Positions 1 through 8,104 of a stretch of 64,000 bases of DNA are shown in pieces. Source of the DNA: Streptomyces flavofungini (GTDB lineage: Bacteria; Actinomycetota; Actinomycetes; Streptomycetales; Streptomycetaceae); the NCBI RefSeq assembly GCF_014650815.1, contig NZ_BMVR01000001.1:558001-622000 (forward strand), given 5' to 3'. Position numbers and translations under genes: made by a program. The notes under the pieces were generated by a model, which was not told where the DNA came from, searched no databases, and saw only the letters and a list, made by a program, of their open reading frames with translations. Numbering within the stretch: position 1 is the first letter of the stretch; each line of letters starts with the position of its first letter.

Positions 1-534
1 CGGCCGCCAGTCGAGGTCGAAGACGGTGATGCCGCCGGAGCGCGCCCCGAGCGCGGCGATGGTCGCGGTCCGGCTGGGCTCGGCGCAGAGCCCCGTCCCG
101 GTGACCCAGAAGATGCTGGCCTCGGCGATCGCGTCGAGGTCGAGCTCGGCGGCGGACAGCTCCAGGTCGGGCGCCTTGGGCTGCCGGTAGAAGTACAGCG
201 GAAAGTCGTCGGGCGGGAAGATCTCGCAGAACGTCACGGGCGTGGGCAGGCCGGCGACCGCGCCGACCCACCGGTCGTCGACCCCGAACTCCCGCAGCTG
301 CTCGCGCAGATACGTGCCGAAGGGGTCCTGTCCGGTCCGCGTGACCACGCCCACGCGCCGCCCGAGCCGCGCCGCCGCGACCGCCACGTTGGTGGCCGAG
401 CCGCCGAGGAACTTCCCGAACGTCGTGACCTTCGAGAGCGGCACCCCGGTCTGCAGGGGGTAGAGGTCCACCCCGATCCGGCCCATCGTGATGACGTCGT
501 ACGCGTCGTACGGATCGGTGTTCGGATCGCTCAC
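1..534 (-). CDS. iolC: 5-dehydro-2-deoxygluconokinase, partial (cut at window start)
   Basis: PfkB-family sugar kinase; IolC phosphorylates 2-deoxy-5-keto-gluconate in cytoplasmic myo-inositol breakdown. Only the first ~178 residues are in the window. Translation from the GTG at 534 gives a start MSDPNTDPYDAYDVITMGRI, then the PfkB N-terminal glycine motif GGSATNVAVAAARLG near residues 47-61, followed by TRTGQDPFGTYLREQLREFG; this arrangement is typical of IolC. The C-terminal ATP/anion-hole motif lies outside the window. It is divergent from the iolE-like gene at 674, which supports the inositol assignment. A sigma70-like promoter lies just upstream. A generic ribokinase-family kinase is the alternative, but the length and spacing of the N-terminus fit IolC better. 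Confidence 0.85.
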   Translation of the reverse strand, partial: MSDPNTDPYDAYDVITMGRIGVDLYPLQTGVPLSKVTTFGKFLGGSATNVAVAAARLGRRVGVVTRTGQDPFGTYLREQLREFGVDDRWVGAVAGLPTPVTFCEIFPPDDFPLYFYRQPKAPDLELSAAELDLDAIAEASIFWVTGTGLCAEPSRTATIAALGARSGGITVFDLDWRP

Positions 535-579
535 CCTGCACATCCCTTCCTGGAGGCAGCCTGTCGTCGCCTGCCTCAG

Positions 580-608
580 GTCTAATCCCGTCCCAGGAAC
601 CCTGTCAA
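580..608 (-). promoter_or_regulatory. putative sigma70-type promoter of iolC
   Basis: On the minus strand TTGACA (608-603) is followed after 17 bases by TTAGAC (585-580). The predicted start of transcription is about 570, leaving a leader of ~35 bases before the iolC GTG. Sequence match only. Confidence 0.5.
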
Positions 609-673
609 CATTTTGTCCTTACATTCGGACTACTCCTTGACACTCTTCTCGGCCGCCGTGGAGGCTGACGCCC

Positions 674-1609
674 ATGGCGACCAAGACCCCCTTGACCCCA
701 TCGTCGGCATCGTCGGCTCTGTCCCGCATCCGCATCGGCTCCGCCCCCGACTCCTGGGGCGTGTGGTTCCCCGAGGATCCCCAGCAGGTCCCCTGGACGC
801 GCTTCCTGGACGAAGTCGCCGACTCCGGTTACGAGTGGATCGAGCTGGGCCCGTACGGCTATCTGCCGACCGACCCGGCGCGGCTGACCGCCGAGACGGA
901 CCGCCGCGGCCTCAAGGTGTCCGCCGGAACGGTCTTCACGGGCCTGCACCACGGCCCGGACGTCTGGGACAGGACCTGGGACCACGTCTCCGCGATCGCC
1001 GAGCTGACCCGGGCGATGGGCGCACGCCACCTCGTCGTCATCCCGTCCTTCTGGCGCGACGACAAGACCGGCGAGGTCCTGGAGGACGCCACCCTCACCC
1101 CCGGGCAGTGGCGCCAGCTCACCACCCAGACCGAGCGCCTGGGCCGCGAGGTGCGCGAGCGCTACGGCCTCACGATCGTCGTCCACCCGCACGCCGACAC
1201 CCACATCGACACCGAGGAGAACGTCGCCCGGTTCCTGGACGGCACGGACTCCGACCTGGTCTCGCTGTGCCTGGACACCGGGCACTACGCGTACTGCGGC
1301 GGCGACAGCGTCAAGCTCATCGAGACGTACGGCGAGCGCATCGGCTATCTGCACCTGAAGCAGGTCGACCCGGCCGTGCTCGCCGAGGTGCGCGCGCAGG
1401 ACATGCCGTTCGGGCCCGCCGTCGCGCGCGGCGTGATGTGCGAACCGCCCACGGGGGTGCCCGCGCTCGGTCCTGTCCTGGAGGCCGCGCAGAAGCTGGA
1501 CGTCGACCTGTTCGCCATCGTCGAGCAGGACATGTACCCGTGCGAGCCGGACAAGCCGCTGCCGATCGCCCGCCGCACCCGCTCGTTCCTGCGCTCCTGC
1601 GGCGCGTGA
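674..1609 (+). CDS. IolE-like sugar phosphate isomerase/epimerase (inosose dehydratase family)
   Basis: A 311-residue TIM-barrel protein of the xylose-isomerase-like (AP endonuclease 2) family. The N-terminal SAPDSWGVWFPEDPQQ resembles the SWGVW signature of IolE proteins, which dehydrate 2-keto-myo-inositol. Metal-ligand-type residues are visible in VVHPHADTHIDTEENV, SLCLDTGHYAYCGGD and IGYLHLKQVD, and a terminal Glu in FAIVEQDMYP. The ATG at 674 follows GGAGG at 660-664. Divergence from iolC points to an inositol-type pathway. No iolB, iolD or iolG is in the window, so the exact substrate (inosose or a related keto-sugar) is inferred from family and neighbour only. Confidence 0.75.
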   Translation: MATKTPLTPSSASSALSRIRIGSAPDSWGVWFPEDPQQVPWTRFLDEVADSGYEWIELGPYGYLPTDPARLTAETDRRGLKVSAGTVFTGLHHGPDVWDRTWDHVSAIAELTRAMGARHLVVIPSFWRDDKTGEVLEDATLTPGQWRQLTTQTERLGREVRERYGLTIVVHPHADTHIDTEENVARFLDGTDSDLVSLCLDTGHYAYCGGDSVKLIETYGERIGYLHLKQVDPAVLAEVRAQDMPFGPAVARGVMCEPPTGVPALGPVLEAAQKLDVDLFAIVEQDMYPCEPDKPLPIARRTRSFLRSCGA

Positions 1610-1650
1610 GCGCTTCGCTGGATGTGCGGTCTTGCTCCTGCGGGCCGGTG

Positions 1651-1687
1651 GGGGCTGGTCGCGCAGTTCCCCGCGCCCCTTAGGGGC
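1651..1687. repeat. partial copy of the 'GCGCGGGGAACTGCGCG' intergenic repeat
   Basis: The stretch contains CGCGCAGTTCCCCGCGCCCC followed by TTAGGGGC. The same core occurs in the two full nested palindromes at 6551-6672 and 10550-10682 and again at 26301-26331. It lies between the stop of the iolE-like gene and the AraC gene. Confidence 0.7.
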
Positions 1688-1820
1688 GCTTCGTACCGCG
1701 GCGGACTTTGTCTGCCCGCTCGGAGCCCTGGCCCCGTCCGGGGCCTCCTGCCCGGCGCGCGGTTGCGGCACGCTTGTCCCACGACGGGCGGGGCCGGGCC
1801 GACGACGAGCGGGAGGCCGG

Positions 1821-2822
1821 ATGAACGCGGGCCGCTGGCACGACGCACGTACGCGCACCCCGGTGCGCTCCCTGCGCGGCCCGGACGGCCTCTGGGAGGT
1901 CGCCCTGGCCCGGCCGCACCCCCGGCTGCGGCCGGGCGTCCTCAGCTACCGCGGCTTCCGGCTCGCCCTCGGCGCGCCCCGGCAACGGCTCGAAGTCCCC
2001 ATCGGCGCGGTCACCTTGATGCTGGGATTCGGTGACCGACTGCGCATCCGGGGCCTCCCGGGCTCCACCCGCCCGCCGGTGTCGCTGGTCTCGGTGGTCT
2101 CCGGGCTCACCACGCGGCCGGTGCTCGGCGAGCACGACGGGCGCATCGCCGGCGTCGAGGTGCTGCTCACGCCGTGGGCCGCGTTCACGCTCTTCGGCAC
2201 GGAACAGCACGAGCTGGCCGAGCGCGCCCTGGACCCGGACACGCTCGGCGTCCGGCCGGGGCGGGGCCGCCGGGACCACGTCGGGGACCTGGCGGCGGCG
2301 CTCGCCGCGCTGCCCCGCTGGAGCGACCGCTTCGGCCTCCTCGACGACGTCCTCGCCCACTGGTCGCAGGACGGGCCGCCGTGCTCGGCGCGGATCGTGC
2401 GGGCCTGGGACGCGTTGACGCGCACCGGTGGCCGGGCGTCCGTGGCCCGGATCGCGGAGGAGGTCGGCTGGAGCGTACGGCAGTTGGAGAACCGGTTCCG
2501 CGAGCAGATCGGCGTCGGCCCGAAGGCGGCCGGCCGGATCCTGCGCCTGCAGCGCGCCCGCCGCCTGCTCGCCGCGGGCCGCAGTCAGGCGGAGACGGCG
2601 GCGCTCTGCGGCTTCTACGACCAGGCGCACCTCAGCGGCGAGTTCAAGGCCATGACGGGCTGCACCCCGCGCCGGTTCGTGCTCGCCGGGGCGGTCCCGC
2701 TCCCGGCGCACAGCGGGCCGCCGTCCGCCGAGCGGCTCGCGGGCGAGCAGACGAGCCTGGTCCTGGTGCCGGGGTCGCCCGGGCAGCGGGCGGTGTTCGC
2801 GTCGACCGGACGCCGCCGCTGA
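1821..2822 (+). CDS. AraC-family transcriptional regulator
   Basis: A 333-residue protein with a C-terminal AraC/XylS double helix-turn-helix (about residues 205-295). HTH1 is seen in VARIAEEVGWSVRQLENRFR, and HTH2 lies around RSQAETAALCGFYDQAHLSG, followed by the family signature FKAMTGCTPRRF. The N-terminal ~180 residues (PVRSLRGPDGLWEVALARPH) look like a DUF6597-type sensor region of the kind found in many Streptomyces AraC proteins. Start ATG 1821 follows GGGAGG at 1811-1816. The flanking genes run in the same direction but with wide gaps, so it is probably monocistronic; no target can be read from the sequence. Confidence 0.88.
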   Translation: MNAGRWHDARTRTPVRSLRGPDGLWEVALARPHPRLRPGVLSYRGFRLALGAPRQRLEVPIGAVTLMLGFGDRLRIRGLPGSTRPPVSLVSVVSGLTTRPVLGEHDGRIAGVEVLLTPWAAFTLFGTEQHELAERALDPDTLGVRPGRGRRDHVGDLAAALAALPRWSDRFGLLDDVLAHWSQDGPPCSARIVRAWDALTRTGGRASVARIAEEVGWSVRQLENRFREQIGVGPKAAGRILRLQRARRLLAAGRSQAETAALCGFYDQAHLSGEFKAMTGCTPRRFVLAGAVPLPAHSGPPSAERLAGEQTSLVLVPGSPGQRAVFASTGRRR

Positions 2823-3102
2823 GGGCACGGCGACACCGACGAATACCACCACGTGTAGTCACGCGCCCCGGACACGCCCCGTGTCCACGCCCTGCGCGAG
2901 CGGCACTTCCGTCACAAACACCCTTTTCCTGTCACACATGTCCCGGGTACGCGGGTCTTGCGTCACAGCCAGTCGACAGACGCCCCCGCGCGGTCACTCT
3001 GCGTCGTTCGCCGGGCACAGGCTGAGTGATCGCCAGTGTCGCGCCCAGCTCCCCCGTCGGCCGTACCGGCCGCCCCTGGGCGCGCACAGGGAGGAGCCAC
3101 CC

Positions 3103-3303
3103 ATGACCGACCGAAGGCTCTGGTCGTACAAGGACATCGCGGCGCACATCCGGGTCCAGCCCGACACCGTGCGCTCCTACCGCAAGCACGGTCTGCTGCC
3201 CGAGCCCGACCACGTCGAGGGCGGCAAGCCCTACTGGTACGCCGACACCATCCGCGCCTGGGTGGCCTCCCGGCCCGGCAACCGGGCCCGCAGAGACGGC
3301 TGA
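3103..3303 (+). CDS. small helix-turn-helix protein (MerR-like winged helix)
   Basis: A 66-residue basic protein: LWSYKDIAAHIRVQPDTVRS forms the helix-turn-helix, and HGLLPEPDHVEGGKPYWYAD resembles the wing of excisionase/MerR-like domains. There is no effector or dimerisation domain, so it is a lone DNA-binding module. A strong GAGGAG at 3091-3096 precedes the ATG at 3103. It is 140 bases upstream of the copper operon and on the same strand, but the copper promoter lies between them. Similar short HTH proteins recur in Streptomyces; the function is unknown. Confidence 0.75.
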   Translation: MTDRRLWSYKDIAAHIRVQPDTVRSYRKHGLLPEPDHVEGGKPYWYADTIRAWVASRPGNRARRDG

Positions 3304-3323
3304 GAAGAGCCCGCCGCCCCCTC

Positions 3324-3351
3324 TTGGATGAGTACCCCCTAGGGGTATAGT
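3324..3351 (+). promoter_or_regulatory. putative promoter of copZ-copA
   Basis: TTGGAT (3324-3329) and TATAGT (3346-3351) are separated by 16 bases. The CsoR-type operator fills the spacer and the first bases of the -10 element, as expected for steric repression. Confidence 0.6.
3333..3347. promoter_or_regulatory. CsoR-type copper operator
   Basis: The sequence TACCCC-CTA-GGGGTA is an inverted repeat of 6+3+6 bases. It fits the actinobacterial CsoR consensus TACCCC-N-GGGGTA (established for Streptomyces CsoR, from memory). It sits over the copZ promoter, so Cu(I)-released CsoR would derepress copZ-copA. No csoR gene is in the window. Confidence 0.8.
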
Positions 3352-3442
3352 GTGAAGCACGTCAGGGGTTCCCTGGAACCAACGGGACCCCACGCGTGCA
3401 CAGACGTCCACCACGTCCACACCCTTCACCGAGGAGAACGAC

Positions 3443-3688
3443 ATGACCGCCAACGCCCAGACCTCGCAGACCGACTCCGTCACCACGGTGTTCGCCGTGA
3501 CGGGCATGACGTGCGGCCACTGCGAGGGCGCCGTGTCCAGCGAGATCGGCGAGCTCGCGGGCGTCAGCTCGGTCAAGGCCGAGGCGTCCAGCGGCAAGGT
3601 GACCGTGGTCTCCGCCGCGCCGCTGGACGAGGAGGCGGTCCGCGCCGCGGTCGACGAGGCCGGCTACGAGCTCGTCGGCAAGGCCTGA
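3443..3688 (+). CDS. copZ: CopZ-like copper chaperone
   Basis: An 81-residue single heavy-metal-associated (HMA) domain. The Cu(I)-binding loop is GMTCGHCEGAV (CxxC), and the fold continues through SSVKAEASSGKVTVVSAAPL to AGYELVGKA. Proteins of this type carry cytosolic Cu(I) to a P1B ATPase. GAGGAG at 3431-3436 precedes ATG 3443. It is the first gene of the copper operon, 81 bases upstream of copA, with a GC-rich hairpin between the two. Regulation by CsoR is predicted from the operator at 3333. Confidence 0.92.
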   Translation: MTANAQTSQTDSVTTVFAVTGMTCGHCEGAVSSEIGELAGVSSVKAEASSGKVTVVSAAPLDEEAVRAAVDEAGYELVGKA

Positions 3689-3708
3689 CCGCCACCTCGC
3701 CCCTCCCC

Positions 3709-3746
3709 CGGGCCCCGCGGCACGCCACCCACGGCCGCGGGGCCCG
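3709..3746 (+). other. intercistronic hairpin between copZ and copA
   Basis: A 12-bp perfect stem, CGGGCCCCGCGG (3709-3720) with CCGCGGGGCCCG (3735-3746), and a 14-base loop. There is no U-tract, so it is more likely a partial terminator or mRNA-stability element than a full stop. It could raise chaperone over ATPase expression. Confidence 0.6.
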
Positions 3747-3769
3747 GCGCCTTCCCCGAAAGAGCCGTC

Positions 3770-6031
3770 ATGAACACCTCCGAGGTCGAACTCGCCATCG
3801 GCGGAATGACCTGTGCCTCCTGCTCGGCCCGCATCGAGAAGAAGCTGAACCGCCTGGAGGGCGTGACCGCTTCGGTCAACCTCGCCACCGAGAAGGCCAA
3901 GGTCGCCTACCCGGACGGGATCGAGGTCGGCCAGCTCGTCGCCACCGTCGAGAAGCTCGGCTACTCGGCGCACGAGATCGTCCCGCCCCCACCGGACGCC
4001 GGGCCGGGCGACGGTGCCGACCGGCCCGTCAGCACCGACCTCACCGAGGCCGACCGGCTGCTGCAGCGCCTGCTCGTCTCCGCCGCCCTCGCGCTGCCCG
4101 TCGTGGTGCTCGCGATGGTGCCCTCGTTCCAGTTCGAGTACTGGCAGTGGCTGTCCCTGACGCTGGCCGCGCCGGTCGTCGTGTGGGGCGGGCTGCCCTT
4201 CCACAAGGCGGCGCTCACCAACGCCCGGCACGGCGCGGCGACCATGGACACCCTGGTGTCCCTCGGCACGCTCGCCGCGTTCGGCTGGTCGGTGTGGGCG
4301 CTGTTCCTGGGCACGGCGGGCGAGCCGGGCATGCGGCACGGCTTCGAGTTCACGATCGCGCGCGGCGACAGCTCCTCGGCGCTCTATCTCGAAGTGGCCG
4401 CGGGGGTCGTCACGTTCATCCTGCTCGGCCGCTATCTGGAGGCCCGCTCCAAGCGGAAGGCGGGCGCGGCCCTGCGGGCCCTGCTCGAACTCGGCGCCAA
4501 GGACGTGTCCGTACTCGGCCCCGACGGCACGGAGACGCGGGTCCCGGTGGGGCGGCTCGCCGTCGGGGACCGCTTCGTCGTACGCCCCGGGGAGACCGTC
4601 GCCACCGACGGCACCGTGGTCGAGGGCGCGTCCGCCGTCGACGTGTCGATGCTGACCGGCGAGTCCGTGCCCGCCGACGTCACAGTCGGCGACGCGGTCA
4701 CCGGCGCGACCGTGAACGCGGGCGGGCGCCTGGTCGTCGAGGCCACCCGCGTCGGCGCCGACACCCAACTGGCCCGCATGGCCCGCCTCGTCGAGGACGC
4801 GCAGAGCGGCAAGGCCGAGGTGCAGCGCCTCGCCGACCGCGTCGCCGCCGTCTTCGTCCCCGTCGTCATCGCGCTCGCCGTGGCCACGCTCGGCTTCTGG
4901 CTCGGCAACGGCGTGGGCGCCGCCGCCGCGTTCACGGCCGCCGTCGCCGTACTGATCATCGCCTGCCCCTGCGCGCTCGGCCTCGCCACGCCCACCGCCC
5001 TGCTCGTCGGCACCGGCCGCGGCGCCCAGCTCGGCATCCTCATCAAGGGCCCCGAGGTCCTGGAGTCCACCCGCCGCGTCGACACGATCGTCCTCGACAA
5101 GACCGGCACGGTGACGACGGGACGCATGACCCTCCAGGAGGTGTACGCGGCCGAGGGCGCCGAAGAGAAGGAGCTGCTGCGGCTCGCGGGCGCCCTGGAA
5201 CACGCCTCCGAGCACCCGGTCGCACGGGCCGTCGCGGCGGGCGCCGCCCAGCGGCTCGGCCTCGACGCGGGCGCCCTGCCGGTGCCGACGGACTTCGAGA
5301 ACGTCCCCGGGTCCGGGGTGCGCGGCACGGTCGACGGGCACGAGGTGCTGGCCGGGCGCGAACGGCTGCTCGCACAGGCGGGCGTGACCGGCCTGGCCGA
5401 GCTGACCGCCGCGCGCGAGCGGGCCGAGGCCGCGGGCCGCACGGCCGTGCTCGTCGCCCGGGACGGGGTGGCCTGCGGGCTGCTCGCCGTCGCCGACACC
5501 GTCAAGGACACCAGCGCCGACGCCGTCCGCCGTCTGCGTGAACTCGGGTTGCGGCCGGTGCTGTTGACCGGCGACAACCAGGCCGTGGCGGAGACGGTCG
5601 CGCGGGACGTCGGGATCGCGCCCGAGGCCGTGTACGCGGAGGTCCTGCCCGCGGACAAGGCCGACGTGGTGCGGCGCCTGCAGGGCGAGGGGCGGGTCGT
5701 TGCCATGGTCGGGGACGGCGTGAACGACGCGGCCGCGCTGGCGACGGCCGACCTCGGGCTGGCCATGGGAACCGGCACGGACGCCGCCATCGAGGCGGGC
5801 GATCTCACCCTCGTCCGGGGTGACTTGCGCGTGGCCGCCGACGCCATCCGGCTCGCCCGCCGCACCCTCGCCACCATCAAGGGCAACCTCTGCTGGGCCT
5901 TCGGCTACAACGTCGCCGCGCTGCCCCTCGCGGCCGCCGGACTGCTCAACCCGATGATCGCCGGAGCGGCCATGGCGTTCTCCTCCGTGTTCGTCGTCAC
6001 CAACAGCCTCCGCTTGCGGTCTTTCACATAG
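3770..6031 (+). CDS. copA: Cu(I)-exporting P1B-type ATPase CopA
   Basis: A 753-residue membrane pump that exports Cu(I) using ATP. Domains in order: N-terminal HMA domain with GGMTCASCSAR (CxxC at residues 15 and 18); transmembrane helices from ~100; actuator-domain TGES in MLTGESVP; the CPC ion-binding motif (ACPCALGLATPT, ~399-401); phosphorylation site DKTGT (~443); SEHPVARAV nucleotide-domain HP motif; GDGVNDAAAL hinge (~648); and a C-terminal FGYNVAALPLAA followed by MAFSSVFVVTNSLRL. These YN and MxxSS residues mark the Cu(I) subfamily. The length is normal for one HMA domain. It is co-directional with copZ and is under the same CsoR-controlled promoter. Confidence 0.95.
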   Translation: MNTSEVELAIGGMTCASCSARIEKKLNRLEGVTASVNLATEKAKVAYPDGIEVGQLVATVEKLGYSAHEIVPPPPDAGPGDGADRPVSTDLTEADRLLQRLLVSAALALPVVVLAMVPSFQFEYWQWLSLTLAAPVVVWGGLPFHKAALTNARHGAATMDTLVSLGTLAAFGWSVWALFLGTAGEPGMRHGFEFTIARGDSSSALYLEVAAGVVTFILLGRYLEARSKRKAGAALRALLELGAKDVSVLGPDGTETRVPVGRLAVGDRFVVRPGETVATDGTVVEGASAVDVSMLTGESVPADVTVGDAVTGATVNAGGRLVVEATRVGADTQLARMARLVEDAQSGKAEVQRLADRVAAVFVPVVIALAVATLGFWLGNGVGAAAAFTAAVAVLIIACPCALGLATPTALLVGTGRGAQLGILIKGPEVLESTRRVDTIVLDKTGTVTTGRMTLQEVYAAEGAEEKELLRLAGALEHASEHPVARAVAAGAAQRLGLDAGALPVPTDFENVPGSGVRGTVDGHEVLAGRERLLAQAGVTGLAELTAARERAEAAGRTAVLVARDGVACGLLAVADTVKDTSADAVRRLRELGLRPVLLTGDNQAVAETVARDVGIAPEAVYAEVLPADKADVVRRLQGEGRVVAMVGDGVNDAAALATADLGLAMGTGTDAAIEAGDLTLVRGDLRVAADAIRLARRTLATIKGNLCWAFGYNVAALPLAAAGLLNPMIAGAAMAFSSVFVVTNSLRLRSFT

Positions 6032-6151
6032 CCTCGCGATCCTTCACACTGTCTTCGCGGGACTCTCACCTCAAGGGAGATATCCGCATATGGGCCCCCT
6101 TGCGCGCGTTCGATGGCATATGCAAGAGACGTAGATCACAGCGATCGCAAC

Positions 6152-6180
6152 GTAACCATCAGGGGGGCTCGCGAGTCTAA
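6152..6180 (+). promoter_or_regulatory. ECF-sigma-like promoter for candidate small RNA
   Basis: GTAACC (6152-6157) and GTCTAA (6175-6180) are 17 bases apart. They resemble the AAC / GTCTAA elements of extracytoplasmic-function sigma promoters. Transcription would begin near 6187, just before the first hairpin. Pattern match only. Confidence 0.3.
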
Positions 6181-6186
6181 GAGGGC

Positions 6187-6497
6187 GACACCAGAGGGAT
6201 CTTGGGGGATCCATCGGGCGTCGGGGGACATCTTGGGGGATGTCCCTGATGGAGGAACCCCTCTGCTCCTGCAGAGCTTGGGGGAGCGTTGGCCGGGGCA
6301 CGTGCACCGGGGAGCTTTGAGCGGCCCTCCCGATCCCGTACGCGTCCCGGCAGATCGCACACCATCCATTCAGGACCCGCGCGCCCCCAGCGCGCACGAC
6401 AGACTCCCGGCCGGATCCCGTGGGGGGAATCCGCACCGGGGCACAGGAAAGCGCCCCGACCGTCGACCCGTGGGGGGATCGACGGCGGGGCGCTTTT
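6187..6497 (+). ncRNA. candidate small RNA between copA and citA
   Basis: The 669 bases between copA and citA hold no convincing gene. From ~6187 a structured stretch begins: a 16-base hairpin at 6197-6212 (GGATC stem, TTGGGG loop), an 8-bp hairpin at 6225-6246 (GGGACATC stem, the same TTGGGG loop), a third at 6258-6282 with a TCTGC/GCAGA core, and a strong terminator at 6448-6497. The matching loops and the isolated terminator 460 bases after copA argue for a discrete transcript of ~310 nt. The alternative is a long structured copA 3' UTR. I recall, unverified, reports of a small RNA beside citA in S. coelicolor. Confidence 0.42.
6448..6497 (+). terminator. strong intrinsic terminator
   Basis: An 18-bp stem (AAAGCGCCCCG-CCGTCGA, one bulged A) spans 6448-6466 and 6479-6496 with a 12-base loop and runs into TTTT on the plus strand. 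It ends transcription coming from the copA/small-RNA side before the convergent citA gene. Confidence 0.85.
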
Positions 6498-6550
6498 CAT
6501 TGGCGGGGCGCCTTGACCAGTGGGCACCCGCGAGGCCGACCTGAGCCCGG

Positions 6551-6672
6551 TCAGGGGCGCGGGGAACTGCGCGACCAGCCACAGCGAAAGCCGCAGTCGC
6601 GTCTGCCGAGATCCCGGCAGACGCGACTGCGGCTCTTCGCGCGCTGAGCGCGCAGTTCCCCGCGCCCCTTGC
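6551..6672. repeat. nested palindromic repeat, copy 1
   Basis: The outer arms are TCAGGGGCGCGGGGAACTGC... (from 6551) and its complement ending at 6672. Inside is a perfect 20-bp stem at 6589-6608 / 6615-6634 with the loop AGATCC. Copy 2 at 10550-10682 is almost identical. Copy 1 lies just beyond the citA stop codon and can act as its terminator on the minus strand. Confidence 0.85.
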
Positions 6673-6700
6673 GGGGCACAGAGTCAGCCGCGGCCGCAGG

Positions 6701-7999
6701 CTAGCGGGACTCCACCGGGACGAAGTCCCGGATCACCTCGCCGGTGTAGATCTGGCGGGGACGGCCGATGCGGGAGCCGGGCTCCTTGATCATTTCGTGC
6801 CACTGGGCGATCCAGCCCGGCAGGCGGCCGAGGGCGAAGAGGACCGTGAACATCTCGGTCGGGAAGCCCATGGCGCGGTAGATGAGGCCGGTGTAGAAGT
6901 CCACGTTGGGGTACAGCTTGCGCTCGACGAAGTAGTCGTCGGCCAGCGCGTGCTCTTCCAGCTTCAGTGCGATGTCGAGCAGCTCGTCGGACTTGCCGAG
7001 CGCCGAGAGGACATCGTGCGCCGCCGCCTTGATGATCTTCGCCCGGGGGTCGAAGTTCTTGTAGACGCGGTGCCCGAAGCCCATGAGCTTCACGCCGTCT
7101 TCCTTGTTCTTCACCTTGCGGATGAAGGTGTCGACGTCGCCGCCGGAGGCCTGGATGCCCTCCAGCATCTCCAGGACCGACTGGTTGGCGCCGCCGTGCA
7201 GCGGGCCCCAGAGGGCGGAGATGCCCGCGGAGATCGACGCGAACATGTTGGCCTGCGAGGAGCCGACCAGACGGACCGTGGACGTCGAACAGTTCTGCTC
7301 GTGGTCCGCGTGCAGGATCAGGAGCTTGTCGAGCGCGGCGACGACGACCGGGTCCAGGTCGTACTCGGCGGCGGGCACCGAGAAGGTCATGCGCAGGAAG
7401 TTCTCGACGTAGCCGAGGTCGTTGCGCGGGTAGACGACCGGGTGGCCCTGCGACTTCTTGTACGCGTACGCCGCGATCGTCGGAAGCTTGGCGAGCAGGC
7501 GGATCGTGGAGAGGTGCCGCTGCTTCTCGTCGAACGGGTTGTGGCTGTCCTGGTAGAACGTCGACAGCGCGGAGACGACCGACGACAGCATCGCCATCGG
7601 GTGCGCGTCGCGCGGGAAGCCGTCGTAGAACCGCTTGACGTCCTCGTGCAGCAGGGTGTGCTGGGTGATCTCGTTCTTGAAGGTGGCCAGCTCGTCGACC
7701 TTCGGCAGCTCGCCGTTGATCAGCAGGTACGCCACCTCGGTGAAGGTGGAGCGCTCCGCGAGCTGCTCGATCGGGTAGCCGCGGTAGCGCAGGATGCCCT
7801 GCTCGCCGTCGAGATAGGTGATGGCGGATTTATAGGCGGCGGTGTTTCCATAGCCGCTGTCCAGGGTCACCAGACCGGTCTGGGCGCGGAGCTTCCCGAT
7901 GTCGAAGCCCTTGTCGCCGACGGTCGACTCGATCACCGGGTAGGTGTACTCGCTGTCGCCGTACCGCAGTACTACACCGTTGTTAGCGTTCTCGCTCAC
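6701..7999 (-). CDS. citA: citrate synthase
   Basis: Condenses acetyl-CoA with oxaloacetate in the TCA cycle (cytoplasm). 432 residues, the usual type I length. Visible motifs are ILHADHEQNCSTSTVRLVGS, GPLHGGANQSVLEMLEG and MGFGHRVYKNFDPRAK; the last two hold catalytic and substrate-binding His/Arg residues, and GSRIGRPRQIYTG is near the C-terminus. I chose the GTG at 7999 (MSENANNGVV...) because TGAGGGA lies 6-7 bases upstream and this matches the N-terminus of known Streptomyces CitA. The longer ATG at 8056 would add ~19 unusual residues. A 23-base palindrome at 8105-8127 lies in its upstream region. Confidence 0.96.
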   Translation of the reverse strand: MSENANNGVVLRYGDSEYTYPVIESTVGDKGFDIGKLRAQTGLVTLDSGYGNTAAYKSAITYLDGEQGILRYRGYPIEQLAERSTFTEVAYLLINGELPKVDELATFKNEITQHTLLHEDVKRFYDGFPRDAHPMAMLSSVVSALSTFYQDSHNPFDEKQRHLSTIRLLAKLPTIAAYAYKKSQGHPVVYPRNDLGYVENFLRMTFSVPAAEYDLDPVVVAALDKLLILHADHEQNCSTSTVRLVGSSQANMFASISAGISALWGPLHGGANQSVLEMLEGIQASGGDVDTFIRKVKNKEDGVKLMGFGHRVYKNFDPRAKIIKAAAHDVLSALGKSDELLDIALKLEEHALADDYFVERKLYPNVDFYTGLIYRAMGFPTEMFTVLFALGRLPGWIAQWHEMIKEPGSRIGRPRQIYTGEVIRDFVPVESR

Positions 8000-8104
8000 G
8001 TCATCCCTCACCGACGTTGTGCCTCTTCTTCGAGGTGCCCTGACTGTCTCTACCATCCCCCATTTGGCCCTGGAGAGTGCACTCGGGGTCGACCATTGGG
8101 CCTA

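Noticed and set aside
637..665. TTGACA at 637-642 as the iolE-like promoter
   Set aside because: No -10 element at the right spacing; the place where it would fall is the ribosome binding site.
6187..6290. Possible c-di-AMP (ydaO-type) riboswitch
   Set aside because: The hairpins are simple and lack the conserved ydaO core, and no downstream coding region follows on the plus strand.
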